Assembly (NCBI GenBank): GCA_030490835.1
Contig: CM059975.1
Span: 4,181,579 to 4,245,578, forward strand
DNA from: Annona cherimola
Taxonomy: Eukaryota > Streptophyta > Magnoliopsida > Magnoliales > Annonaceae
Direction of reading: 5' to 3'
DNA length: 64,000 nucleotides
The position numbers were made by a program, and so were the translations under genes. This document shows, piece by piece, positions 1-12,528 of this stretch; position 1 is the first letter of the stretch, and each line of letters begins with the position of its first letter. The notes under the pieces are model-generated. The model did not search any database and was not told the origin of the DNA. It saw nothing but the letters and a program-made list of their open reading frames with translations.

Positions 1-3000
1 AGAACTACGAGCTGTGCAAAACCACAAAACTCTTCTCATTTCACGCTACACCGCCATATGCACAGTGACAGGAACCATGCCCCTACTCGTTGCCACATGT
101 AGAAAATTTGGGTCTGCGCAGGTGCGGACTGTGAGTAGTTCAATATTTTTGGAAGATTTGGTAAACCAAACTTTTAATTTGGATTCCCAAAATAGATTCT
201 GAACCCAAACGGTTTGGTGATAAATGCCTGCCGTTCCAAATATTGCTTGCTTGAGTTGCTGAATAGCTATGTTAGGTAGCCGTACGAGTGCGCTTTGGAA
301 GTAAGGCTAACCCAAGAGATGAAAAATACGGTATTGGCACTAATTGCTTATTTGATTGCTATTAATGGAAGGGAGTGTTTAACAGAACAACATATGTGCC
401 AAACCCTCTTGAGGATTAGTCGCCCCCAATTTTTCAAACATACCAAAAACATCATAAACAGTGCTGGGAAGACCTTTTTTTATTCATTTTATGTATATAT
501 TAAGTCATCTAATATTACAATGTAGTATATGCATAATTCTCGTAACATGGGGGAACATTTCTTATACCACCCCCAACTCTAGGGGACATTTTTTCTGTGA
601 TCCTCATTACCGTAGGAGAAGAGGGTCGATGCCACGATCGCTAGGCACTAGGCTCACCATGCATACCAGCACACCATAATGACTGGTTGCCGGGAAGACC
701 ATTTGATGATGAGAGTTTGGTTGATTCCGCTGACCAAATTGTTAAGAAATAGCAACAGGGACCAGCCACGGGACGAGTTGCCCACCTTTGACATTTCTCT
801 TAACTTGACGACACTTTCATTTCCTTCGCTCTGCAATCCTACGGGAAGTGGAAACCCATGTAACTTTCACCAACAACCATGTTTTCCAAAGACTGCTTGT
901 CTTTTAATAATCTAAGAATATTTTAAAGTTGAAATGGATAAGTTTTTTCTTTTTAGATTGTGGAAATAGATAAATTTGTTGTATAGAAAGATTAAAAAAT
1001 GATTACAAAGTAGCATAGTTGTATAGTAAGGTGTGTGGGAAAGTAGTGAATGAAAAAAAAAAAAAAAAATTCATGCTTGCCAAACACAAAAGTACTAGTT
1101 CAAACATGAGATGAGATAAAGATGAAATGAGATGTCACATTTCTCAATACACTTTTATCTATTTTCAATAAATTTTTTACTCATTTTTAATACAATTTTA
1201 TTCATTTATAATACATCTTTACTCATTCCTCATGCATTTTCATCCTAAATTCTCATCTCTTTTTCATTTCATCTGATCCCATCCATGAAGTATATTTGCA
1301 GGAGAAAGTGCATTAGACAGATAAAACTGAAATTGGAGAAGATGTTAGGAAATTAGATTTTTTAAAAAAGAAAATAATTAAAATATAGATAATGATGAGA
1401 TAAAATAGGATTGTTCAGGTTGTGAGAAGTAGCTAAAATATTTATGCATTAGTCTAAAGAGATAAAAAAAACAAGAGAAAATAAAATTGATTGCCTTTTG
1501 TTTTTAAAGAAAGGTTAAATTTAAATTGTTGGAAATATTTACCGGTGTATGTTTTTTTAGGATTTTAAAAGGTACTTCGTTTTAAAGATTTAAGATCATT
1601 CGAGATCGAATATGTTAGTTTTAAATTTAAAAACGGTTAGATATGAAGTAGAAACCGGTTTGGATTTGCCACAACCGCTAGTCAAATCGAATTAGATAGC
1701 TCTAAGTGCTCGTCGCTTGCGGCCAAATTATTCCGTCTCTCTGGTTTATGTTCTCTCTTCGATACGTATCCTAAATATTCGCAATAAATTTCTATATCAG
1801 TGACTCGCCATTGTCCATTAAAGCCACCATTACATTTATGGCAAGGAGAAAAATACCCCCAATATCGAATTCAATAACACGACTGTCAACCAATCAAAAA
1901 AAAAAAATAACACGACTGTCTTTTATTATTATTATTATTGGCAGTTATGCAATCTGACAATAAATATCTGTCGGGGGGAAATTATATAAAAATTTCCACT
2001 TTCGTAGAACATCAGCAACAGCTCGATTCTCCGACGATCGTTTTCTCCGCAGCTGTTGTTTGACTTTTTTTCAAAAAAAAAAATTAGAGTCATTAATTCT
2101 GGGTGTGTTTGTTAATAAATGAAAGTGGTAAGTTAAAACTTTTCACTCTATGTAACTATTCTATTTTTTAATAATTTCTTTACATTTTTTTATACAACTA
2201 CTTTATTTTCCAATTATTTTTACACAATTACTAACATAATTAACTTATCTATTTTAACTTTATCATATTTATTCATCATTATTACCCCTATCATATCATA
2301 TCATTTGACAACTTCTACTCTCTACAATTTTTTATCAAAAATTTTATCTATTTTCAAACAAACCCTTAATCCCCAGCAGTCCGAGTAAATGGCGTTGCAC
2401 GCTAATGTATGAAAGACCGAAAACCAGCCAAATCTTGACGAGTTTTTTTCTCGACTCGCGTGGAGTTACAGACTTACACGGGAACAATTACAGCGATTCC
2501 ATGATCGTTGCATCATTTACCGCACGTCGTATCACGTATGTCGGCGCGAAGCATGTGGTGGGTACGTCGGGAGCGCAAACAATTCGCGCGCGTAGACAAA
2601 CAATTTATTCATTTAATGGGAGTAGTATTCCTAAAAATAAAGACTTCCAATTTTTTGCATTTTAAAAATATTTGTTTATACAAATAAAATTTTAATTACA
2701 TAAATTATTCTTATTTATGAATTATTTTCTTATAGTAATAAATATATTACAGAATATACTGTAATACACATTATATATCAGCGTAGTAATTACTCTTTTA
2801 GCATATTTATATTATTATATATTACGAAAGTTATAAAGAGCATGCTCATGAGCGGACTGCCCAAAGGAGCATCTAACAGCAGTTAGATGATAGCTTACGT
2901 TGTTTGCATAAATGCAAAAGAATAAGAACAATTGATATATACATAAATATTTTACTTTTTATGCACCTGCGTTTGCTAAGATTAACCGACGTGGGAGGTT

Positions 3001-3081
3001 ACAGTTTTTAAACCATTTTACTTATTCTAATTGTCTTATTTTTTTCTATTTTTATTCTTATGTTTTAATTTTTTTTCACTT
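1..3081. other. Spacer, AT-rich, no gene recognised
   Basis: Only short ORFs without recognisable domains occur here. About 1105-1287 carries a small element whose two ends share GATGAAATGA-type motifs in inverted orientation, probably an old MITE. About 2101-2365 is a copy of the GGGTGTGTTTG MITE family that recurs through the window. The rest shows nothing I can name. Confidence 0.5.
2101..2365. mobile_element. Tourist-like MITE copy
   Basis: The left end begins GGGTGTGTTTG and the right end finishes CAAACAAACCC, giving inverted ends. The inside has the family's signature order: AAAACTTTTCACTCT, then ACAACTACT, TCTATTTTAACTTTA and CATCATTA. It is one of more than a dozen copies in the window. 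No transposase is encoded. Confidence 0.6.
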
Positions 3082-3098
3082 AACTATTTTATTGATTC

Positions 3099-3274
3099 AA
3101 CCTTGCCAGTAAGAGTTCTATCTGACTGCCGGTCCCAAGTCCGGGGAAAAAGCGAGGGTTGGCATGTCAGGCTGGCAGCCGGTGCTATTAAAAATCACCG
3201 CCACATCTCTTTATGGATTCTGAAAATCATGCAGCCGACCCCACATAGGTGGGAAATGGCTTATGATGATGATG
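3099..3274 (+). mobile_element. Small retroposon (SINE or 5'-truncated LINE)
   Basis: A 176-bp GC-richer block ends in a short (ATG)n tail and is flanked by a 17-bp direct repeat, AACTATTTTATTGATTC at 3082-3098 and AACTATGTTATTGATTC at 3275-3291, with one mismatch. A long target duplication plus a simple 3' tail is the mark of target-primed reverse transcription. The sequence near the 3' end resembles a motif common in plant retroposons (GCCGACCCCACATAGGTGG). A clear Pol III box A is not visible, so a truncated LINE tail is as likely as a SINE. Confidence 0.65.
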
Positions 3275-3291
3275 AACTATGTTATTGATTC

Positions 3292-4048
3292 CCACTCAAC
3301 TTCTATATACAGTATCACTTTTATAAATTTCAAAAAAGCTTCCACTGCTCCTTTTACGTCACCAAAACGTCTCTGTGTTAGCATAGATGTAAATAACTCC
3401 ACGATATTTTAAGCTAATAAAAATGTTTTAATTATTATAAAAAAGAGTGTTTTAATTTCGTTTTTGACTCGATAATGATATGGATCTCTGTACTTGTATA
3501 ATTGTCCAACTTTGGTATTGCAATCACAATCTTAAAGATTTTCTAGTAGTTAAGTAAAACACAATCCAAACTAATATATTCCGTGTGCTTGAAATAAAAT
3601 TAATGTATGCGTTATAAGCAATCAAGAGTATGAATATGATTTGTGATTAAGGTCGGGTTGTTTTCGAAACAAAGTACGGTTACGTTGAGCCGTATGGCCC
3701 GCCCGTACATAACCAGAATAGAATGAATTAATAAGTGTCAAATACTAACAAAAATTGGAAATTTTTTTTTTCTGATAAGAAAATTGGAAATTATTACGGG
3801 GGAAACGTGTATGGCTGATAAATGTGCGAGATGCTCAGAGATTGAAGACGAGACGAAGGCAGCATATCTCGTACAGCTCCGGAACGTGTGAGAGAAATGA
3901 GAAATTGGAGCCCTTCTTAGTTTCTTCTCCTCCGGCCTTCGTACATACCACTACCAGTCGTCAGGTGTCCTAGCAAATACGCACTCTCGTTCCAACGTGC
4001 CGCCAACAATCCCCTTCTTTCCACCTACTCTCTCTCCCTCTTACGAAA
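3292..4048. other. Promoter side of ADT
   Basis: Mixed AT-rich spacer without a coding signal. The last 200 bases become C/T-rich (tracts such as CTCTCTCCCTC near 4030), as is usual for a plant 5' untranslated leader, so transcription of the ADT gene probably starts within about 3850-4040. No convincing TATA box was singled out. Confidence 0.35.
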
Positions 4049-4111
4049 ATGATGCTGTTCTTCTTTTGTAGGATGTCTGTAGAACCGATTGTAGCCATTA
4101 TCTTCTCATGA
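4049..4111 (+). promoter_or_regulatory. uORF 1 in ADT leader
   Basis: A 20-codon ORF starts with two consecutive ATGs (4049 and 4052) and has a further in-frame ATG at 4073. Its TGA at 4109-4111 overlaps the ATG of the next uORF (ATGA). A TTTTGTAG/G motif ending at 4071 could be a splice acceptor; if used, only the ATG at 4073 would remain in the mRNA. Whether it is translated is not known. Confidence 0.4.
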
Positions 4112-4167
4112 ATCTGCTCCACAACCGCAGCACCACCGCTTCGATCTCTGTCTCGCTCCGATGGTAA
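4108..4167 (+). promoter_or_regulatory. uORF 2 overlapping ADT start
   Basis: A 19-codon ORF starts at 4108 and stops with TAA at 4165-4167, four bases past the first base of the main ADT start codon at 4161 (ATGGTAA). A ribosome that translates it must pass over the main start in another frame, so it would lower ADT translation or make it depend on reinitiation. Confidence 0.45.
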
Positions 4168-7100
4168 TTTCTAGAGTCATTTCTTCCTCGAGTTGCTATC
4201 ATCACTTGCGCGTGCCGGATCCCGAAGCCGCCCGCCCTCTCTTGCTGAAGAGGGAGGCTTGCATGTTTGCCAGATGGAGGGGCTCCGTCGGCATTTGCGC
4301 TAGCCCCCTGGCGCAGCCTTCCACTCCCGTTGAGGATGACAGCCCTTCATCGGCGCCGACCCCCGTCGAGAGGCAGCAGGCCGTCATTGCCGCCACCGAC
4401 GGTTGTTCCAGGAAATTGGCCAAGGATCTGACTTCTCTTCCAAGTGTGTTCTTTTTTCTCTCCAGAACTCTGCTTTTCTTCTTTCTGTTCTTATGTGTTT
4501 TATATTTTTTTGATAAATTATTTGTTTTATATTTGATTCGCTGAAAAATAGTTGTACTGTGGATGTTCGATGAAATAGCGTTATATGTACTGATAATTTT
4601 ATAATTCTATTTCCAAAACTAATTCCCCTAAGTTTTAGGTGGGGATTTGGTGGTCCATTTTGATTTCTGAATGTGCATTGTGAGTTACTGAGTTAAGTTA
4701 TGCATTCGGTGGTTTAATTAGGGAGTGAAATTAACATTCCAACTCTTCAAGACACGCAAATCATTTCTGAATCACTGTGCTTATTCCTGAAGTCACATCC
4801 ATACTTCATCTAGCTTCTTGCCTGTCAAATTTTGGCCCAACGGAGCTGCCTGTGCAAGGGACTAACATCAAGCATAACGAATTCATTCAAGAGAGACATG
4901 GTAGATTTCCTCTCAATGATTAGTTGAAGCTCGTCCCTAGGCATAGCGCACAGTACTTAATATAATTCTTATGAAAGGTAACAGAATCAGTTATGATTCT
5001 GTTAGCTTAGAGCTTGCTGCTTGATTTTGATTCCCTTGATGCTTATAATAGAGGGTATTTTGTGGCCCTATTGTCCACCATGCGGATACACTGCCAGATG
5101 AGACAGTGCATAGATTTTCTTGCAATTATTATGGTTGTTACAATTAATATTTGAAGATCAGCTAATGATAGGAAAGGAATGCTTGTGGCCCTGTTTTCTA
5201 CCATGTGGACGCCCTTGCAGTGTGATAATCCATAGGTTTTTACTCAGTCATTGTGGATTCTCAGAATTAGAATCTGAAGAGATCAGCCAGTTCATGCAAT
5301 CATTATGACTGCTCATAAATAGAATCTGAAAAGATTAGCCAGTGGATCTGATCATGCTGGCAATTTCAAAGGTTAAAATCAGTTGATTTTGGTGGACCAT
5401 CAAACAGTTTCGAAAACCAAAGTTTTTTGTTCACAAATGTCTTTTTTCTTTTGATGTACCATTTCTGTTATTACAAAGAACTAAAGTGGTTCTTTGTGCA
5501 AAAACATATGTTTTTCTGTTGTTGCAGGATTGATGAAATTGGTAGTTTTTGACGACGCGAGTCCATGAATCACGATAGGGAGTTGATAATGCTGATCTGG
5601 GCAAGCTTCTCCTTGCCTAAAATGTCATCCTGAAATCCCAAGGGTTTTCTCCTTTCATATTCAGTTTTATCATCCTGTTTTCTGTGTAATCGTGCTACTC
5701 TCTGTGCCTAAAAATGCTCATGGGTCTGGTGAGAGCATTCTAGGCAGAGTTGGAAGAATTTTCAATATATAACTTTCTGTGGGACTTCTTTCTCCATGAT
5801 GTTGTTTGCTGGAAAAATCAGAATTTGGTGGTCAGGATTACGTAATTGGTATAGAAGTTTTTTTCTTGTTGATTTATTCAAAACTTCTTTTCATGATTAG
5901 TTTTAAAATGAATAAGGGAATTTTTCTGAAAGAAAATTTTAAAATGACCATTTGTACAGAGCACTCACATGGCTACATAGAAGCTCTGTATCTGTAAATT
6001 TTGGGTAATGTAACTTCCATTGATTTGTCTTTTTGGCTTTGTGGAGACCCTCTAGTCAAATACCGTAATTTCTAAAAATAGGAAGCTGCATCCAATTTTA
6101 AGAAACTATTTTTAGATATGTAAGACATGATTTGGACAGAGCATTAGTTTCTGAATCCTAAGAATTTGACAGCTTGCACATCTGTGAAAAATGCAGAGCC
6201 GCTATCTGTAACTGATCTTTCTTCTTCACCAAATGATGGTTCCAGTGTTCGTGTAGCATATCAGGTGACGTGCTTTTTAAACTGTTCAATTGGTTATCCT
6301 TAGAGCCTGTTTGATTTGGCTTAATTCAATGGTTTATTGCTTATGTTCTTATTTTAAGCTATCCTTGAATATTGTCTTCCATGACCATAAATAACCTTAT
6401 GTGCATTATCCTATTTTTTTCTCTTGCAGCTGAGTATTCCTACGCATTCTTCTTGCATACAATTATCGTATATTAGAAGTCTCACCCTTGTACAAATTAT
6501 CCTATGAGTTTTCTTTGAAAGAAATTAGGGTAAAAGGCTACAAAATTTGTATACTCTAAATCTTTTTTTATTTATTTTGATATGTATGTTACGTTATTCT
6601 TTATTTTTGACATTGTTTGGCTAAATCTAGAAATCAAAATTTTAGAGTATGGTAATACTTAAAACATTTAGATATAAACATTTGCCTTTTTAGTTAAAAA
6701 ATCGAAGTATTTCTCTAGAATTTTTTTTGAAAAAATGCAAGGGTATTCTAGTTTTTTTGACATTATTTTAGTATTTCATCTACAGATGTATCAACCATAA
6801 CTTAATTTAGTCATTTAATCTGAGCCGCATCAAGCATTCTTTACTTAGTTGACTTTAGCTGCTTAACAGCTTTAGGTGCTCATCAGCCATCAACTAATAA
6901 GCTCCAGCTGAATCAAACATGCTCTTATTCTTCACTTTTTCCAATATGCTAAAAGCATGCTTTCTATTCTTATAGTGGTTTCTTCTACTAACGTAGGGTG
7001 TACCGGGTGCGTTCAGTGAGGCTGCTGCCCTCAAAGCATACCCTGATTGTGAGACCATTCCCTGTGATCAGTTTGAAGCTGCATTTAAGGTTCAATTAAA

Positions 7101-9972
7101 TACTATTCTCCAGATGCAGTTAGTAATTTTTCGTTGCCACAATCCAGTCAATGTATTCATCTTTGTTGTTGATGTTCAAGTTCTTTTCTCTTTTGCAGGC
7201 TGTTGAACTCTGGCTGGTTGATAAGGCAGTGCTTCCTATTGAAAATTCTTTAGGGGGGAGCATTCACCGTAACTACGATTTACTCCTTCGCCATAGGCTT
7301 CACATTGTTGGGGAAGTGCAGTTGGCTGTTAATCACTGCCTTCTTGGTTTGCCAGGTGTGAAAATGGAGGATCTAAAACGTGCTATAAGTCATCCCCAGG
7401 TTGGTTTCCACTTCTTTCTTTTCCTTTTCCTTGTTTCACTTTGGTTTTGTTCTTTTAAAAATTCTAAATCTGATTCAGTTTTGTCAGTACCCCTATTAGA
7501 TAGGCATCCATTATTTTAATGGGACTGCTTGGCACATAAATTTATCAGGGCCAAGTGACAGGATACTGCACATAAGGGCCACTCGCCAGCTCTCTTTCAA
7601 CTTCGTGACCCTTCAATCCCCATCCCTCCCTATGTTTATATGTGATCTTCATGGTGAACTAGGCAGTGATCGACCTGGTTATTTGAATTTTCAGGGGAAT
7701 GACTTCTTTGGCAGTGGCAAACAAAATAGTTGGTTCATTTTTATGAGTTTTAGCATTCACTGCCAAAGTCCATCAATCAAAATGTGGAATTAACATTTAA
7801 CAGCCAAAGATCCATTTGCGAAATAGTACTCAACACAAATGTATACTGGGATTGGAAATAATTCCGTCATCAACTTTTAACATTTTCTACTGCTTTTTCC
7901 GTAGGCACTATCTCAATGTGAGATTACTCTGAGCAAGCTGGGTGTTATCAGAGAGAGCATGGATGATACTGCTGGGGCTGCACAGGTGTGTCATTTACAT
8001 TCTTCTGTATTCAGTGACTGTATCTTTCTTTAAGTAAGAAAGTATTCAGTAACTTTTCGAAGACAGTTTGTGGCTGCAAATGATCTGAGGGATACTGCTG
8101 CTGTTGCAAGCGCTCGTGCTGCGGAAATATATGGGCTTAATATCCTTGCAGATGGGATCCAGGTTAGTCTCAGTAGTATGTTATTGATAATAGATGGTGC
8201 TTTTACTCTTCCAATTAATTCGTCATGTTGAGTTTTTCTGGGTTTTGATAAAATTCTTTGCCCCCTGTGCAGGATGACCCTGATAACATCACACGCTTTC
8301 TGATTCTGGCTCGTGAACCAATCATTCCAAGAACAAATAAGCCATTTAAGGTAGAATCATTTCACATGCTCCTTAGTATTTGTATATGTATTTATGGATA
8401 AAGTCATGTATGACCTTTTTCAGACTAGCATCGTCTTCACATTGGAAGAAGGTCCTGGAGTACTTTTTAAAGCCTTAGCTGTCTTTGCTATGAGGGAAAT
8501 TAATCTGACAAAGGTATCTCAGCATAAATTGGTCTATAACCTTGAGCTCCTCTGAGTCAATTAAACCGTCTGATGAAATCTTGACATATTTACTCATAAC
8601 TGTATAGATCGAAAGCAGGCCACAGAGGAAGCGGCCTTTGAGGGTCGTGGATGATTCAAACACTGGTAGTGCCAAGTGAGTACTATTTTTGCCTATGATT
8701 CTGCTTCCTGTGACCCATGTTGCTATCATTTCATTGCACTCGAAATCTTCTTCATGGTTCTCAAATTCGGGGAATGGGATTCTAAGACTGGTCATTGCAG
8801 ATATTGCATAAAGAGGATACTTGGTAAAACATTGACAAATGAGGCAGTTGGCACATGCTACGACACCCCTAGGCTAAGAATTTGGACTATCCTACGTGAA
8901 GTTGGTTACATAAATATCTGACATAGTGGATGTTGGGTCCCTTTTCGGTGAAACTTTTGGTGGAAACTTCTTGGATGGAGCTTAATTTGATGTCTAATTC
9001 AAAATCCAATTGGTCACATTGTCTAATATCATGTATTTTATCATATGACCAAAAATCATGTCAATCTTAATCTTGGGTGGGCTGTACCTACTTAAAAACA
9101 CATACTTGTGTAAATTATGAAAACATTTCAATCTGTTTATAGATGCATTAAAATGTTATAAGAATTTGCAGAGTTATCAGCCACATTAAAAAAATGTTTT
9201 TGGATGGTTTAGATTTGATTGAACAGTTTTGAAATTGGTATGTAAATTAAACAATTTTGTCATGGTGATTTTACCTATATATTGGATGAGGCCTATGCAC
9301 ATCTTGATCTGGATGAAACATAGTTTCTTACTCAAATAAATGATTCTAAATATAGTGAGTGGAGTGGATTTCATATCATCATCATCAAGATGGGCCAAAA
9401 TAGTGGGGTTCTGATACGACTGAAGTAGGACCCATGGATGTTTGCTAAATGCCTTATGTCATTTTGAAGGATCAAAAAAATTGTATATAATTTGGTAGAC
9501 CACCTGGCAACTATACCAGCTGGCATTCTGGGCTGTACATGCCCGAGGATTCCTTACCCCGACCCAATTCATGATTCAGATCAGAAATGCTAGGCAGTTT
9601 CTCTTTTACTCTTGTTTTGAGCCTGCCTATACAAGGAGAAAAATTACTTACCACCACAATCAATTTATGTTTCTCTTAGGTTCTTTTCCGCTGATCAGAT
9701 ATCTTCCAGCTCTAAATGATTATCATCTGAGTGCAGATATTTCGACTATCTTTTCTATATTGATTTTGAAGCATCTATGGCTGAGCCCCGGGCACAAAAT
9801 GCTTTGGGTCATTTACAGGTCTGCATTCACTAGTTTCCCTTTGTGAAATAATGGTTTCTCAGTTTTGACAGTTTCATTTGAGCAGGGAGGTGACTTCCCA
9901 CTCCATTGTGTGCAGGAATTTGCGACATTTCTTCGTGTTCTTGGTTGCTATCCCATGGATACAACCTTGTGA
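4161..9972 (+). CDS. ADT: Arogenate/prephenate dehydratase, plastid
   Basis: Converts arogenate (or prephenate) to phenylalanine (or phenylpyruvate), the last step of plastid Phe synthesis. Exons: 4161-4443, 6173-6264, 6997-7089, 7199-7399, 7905-7985, 8067-8162, 8273-8350, 8424-8513, 8608-8675, 9737-9818, 9916-9972. They sum to 1221 nt (406 aa), all with GT-AG borders and matching phases. Residues 1 to about 95 are a variable, basic and Ser-rich leader fitting a transit peptide. The dehydratase domain begins at [18 protein letters not shown] (about 120) and holds the catalytic TRF motif at 289-291. The ACT domain (about 309-400) has [13 protein letters not shown] and ESRP (340-343), the Phe-binding feedback site. 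The many introns fit the Arabidopsis ADT1/ADT2 type, as I recall ADT3-6 being intronless. The first exon, and so the leader length, is the least certain part. The gene converges on glyoxalase I across the hAT element. Confidence 0.93.
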
Positions 9973-11513
9973 GTGTTCTGCATGCAGGCTATCGAATGTC
10001 ATGCCAACATGGCGCTGACTGTACATCCTCATCGTTTAATCATCAGCTCCAATTGAAAATGGGGCCCAATGGGAAATTGTCAGCAATGATTTTGTGAGCT
10101 GCATGGCCAATGAGGATGCCATTTACACTCGCCCCTTAGATTCGTTGGAAATTCTTATACTTTGGCAGGTTGGGTGCAGGAAATATTTTATTATAGTTTC
10201 AGGGAGATATTTAGTTGAAATTTAAGCACAGCTATTTAGAGTATGAATCGTTGTGTAGTTTGTTAATTGCCATTTTGCCATTTACTGCCCTTATTGATTC
10301 AGTTTCCTGGAGACAGCTGCAGTGACTGTTGTTTTTCCTTCATAGAGAGAGCACTCCTCCAATTTGTGAGTGCTGACGTTGATGTCATGATGACAGGCTG
10401 CAATCTCCAATCCATTCATTCTTTCTGTTGTAACTCAAAATTGATGTTTTATCAAAGAGTATTTTCTGTGATTTGTTTCGAGTTTTGAGTGTGCTTTGTT
10501 TATTTATATATTTTGTCTTTGCTTCTCTTTGTACTTTGGTCTTTCCAGCTTTTACTAGTAGGGTTGATCAATTACGCCCGCAATGCGGCAACTGTAAAGA
10601 AAATATTTAAAAAAAAAAAAAAAACATACGTGTGTGGGCCTGATGCATGTGTCTGTCACTTTTTATTAATTTTCAAAAATTGAAATAAAATACCAAATTA
10701 ATATAAAATTTGTCAAATTTCGGTAGTAGGAATGCAACTTAAAAGACTTCAGCCTGAATTTGACCGGCCAAATTCAAGGGGGGAAAAACACTATAGACTT
10801 ACAATTTGTATAGGAACTTGGTTTACATCATTCGAGCAAATTTGAACTTATTTTTATTTATATGGGTTCCATTTCTATGTAACCTACCGAAGCTACGTAA
10901 CTCCTTCCGATTCTAAAATTTTGATCCTCAAATGTAAAATTTAATGCGTTCATTATATTTAACATTGTTTATTTGTAAGATTAAATTTCATCTCAATCAA
11001 ATATATTTATGAACTAAATTTGTTGAAAAATAACATTAAAAAATAAATTTATTTATGTGTAAATTATGAAAAATGCTCATCTATTTACACATATATTACA
11101 ATATAATAATACTTTATAAGATTATTTATTACGCATATGCATTTATCCCTGTATATATGATACGTTAAATGGTTTAGATATAAAAATATAACTCTAAAAT
11201 TGATACATAAAAGAATTTTCAAGATAGTAAAAATGATCTTAAATATAACAAACGAAGTAAATTTTCTATCAATCATCAATATTTTAAAAATGAAAAGAAT
11301 TTCATAGAAAATGAATTTCATATAAACGGGGCTGTATTTATATTTAATATAAAATATATTACATAAAACTTAATTTTTATTCATACTTTTCTCCAAAAAA
11401 AAAAAATATTCATACTTATCTATATTTATACGTCCACATTTTTGAGCATTTTACTCTCATGGTTGCTACTCCAGCGATCCATGTGCCTGTGCAAAATACA
11501 TTCCCCTTTTGGA
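9973..11513. other. ADT 3' side and AT-rich spacer
   Basis: The first few hundred bases probably hold the ADT 3' UTR. A 16-base A run lies at 10609-10624. From about 10680 to 11440 the sequence is very AT-rich with no coding signal. Confidence 0.4.
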
Positions 11514-12528
11514 TGTATGGTTAGGGGTGCAAGTCGGTCCGGGTACCCCCGGGTAGGGGTGGAACCTACCCTTACCCATTTTTTAAAAACGTCTACCCTA
11601 CCCTATTTTAGACCGGGTCGGTCCGGAGCCTACCCTACCCAATTTTTTCAAGTGCGGGTCGGTTCCGGTTCTGTTCCAAATCGGTTCCTAAAAACGTCAT
11701 GCATCCAAATTGGCACCAAATACAGAAATACTATATTATGAAAAGAATTTTTCAATGAAACAGAAATATTAACAAGACTTATATACAACACACAACCTGT
11801 AAACTTGAATAACTAAAAAAACATATCAAGTTGGAGACAATGATACATGTAGAAATTTTCACAATCAAATAGCAATTGATATGTAAATAACCTGTTTCAC
11901 TTGATAAAATTTCACAACCAAGCACAAAATTAATATCCAAACAACTCATCAAACATCTGCACAACCTTCTAAATTGAGAAATTTTCAACCAAACAAAATA
12001 TCAAATAGCAAAAAACCTGTTTCGGTTGCTAAATTGAACAACCTGTTTAACATTTTGAATATCTGAAACAAAGACAAATAATATCAAAACAAGTTAAAGT
12101 AAAAGTTATAAATGCTTAAGTCCTTGCCTTAACACTTTAATGCATTACACCTATTCCATATGTTTTCTTGGAACAATATCAAGTTCGTTCAATCATATAT
12201 AAAATTTGTTTGAAAGTCATATACATCACAATGATTATAACGTAAACACAATACATATCAAACATATCTTCCAAATCTCATCCTTCACGTAAAATGTCTT
12301 TTCCCTGAAAGTAGAAAATATAAGATTTAGTAAGAATCATCTAACATTTGAATACGAAGACTAAATAATGAAAACTCCTATTTAACACAACCTTATTAGG
12401 AATGGTGGCAACGCTGGCAACATTAGAATGAACACTTGCACTTTCTGCAAAATAATTAGAAAACATATATAAATGACCAAATTTATCATAGAAGTTATAT
12501 TTTTGAACTTCTTACCTGTGACATATAT

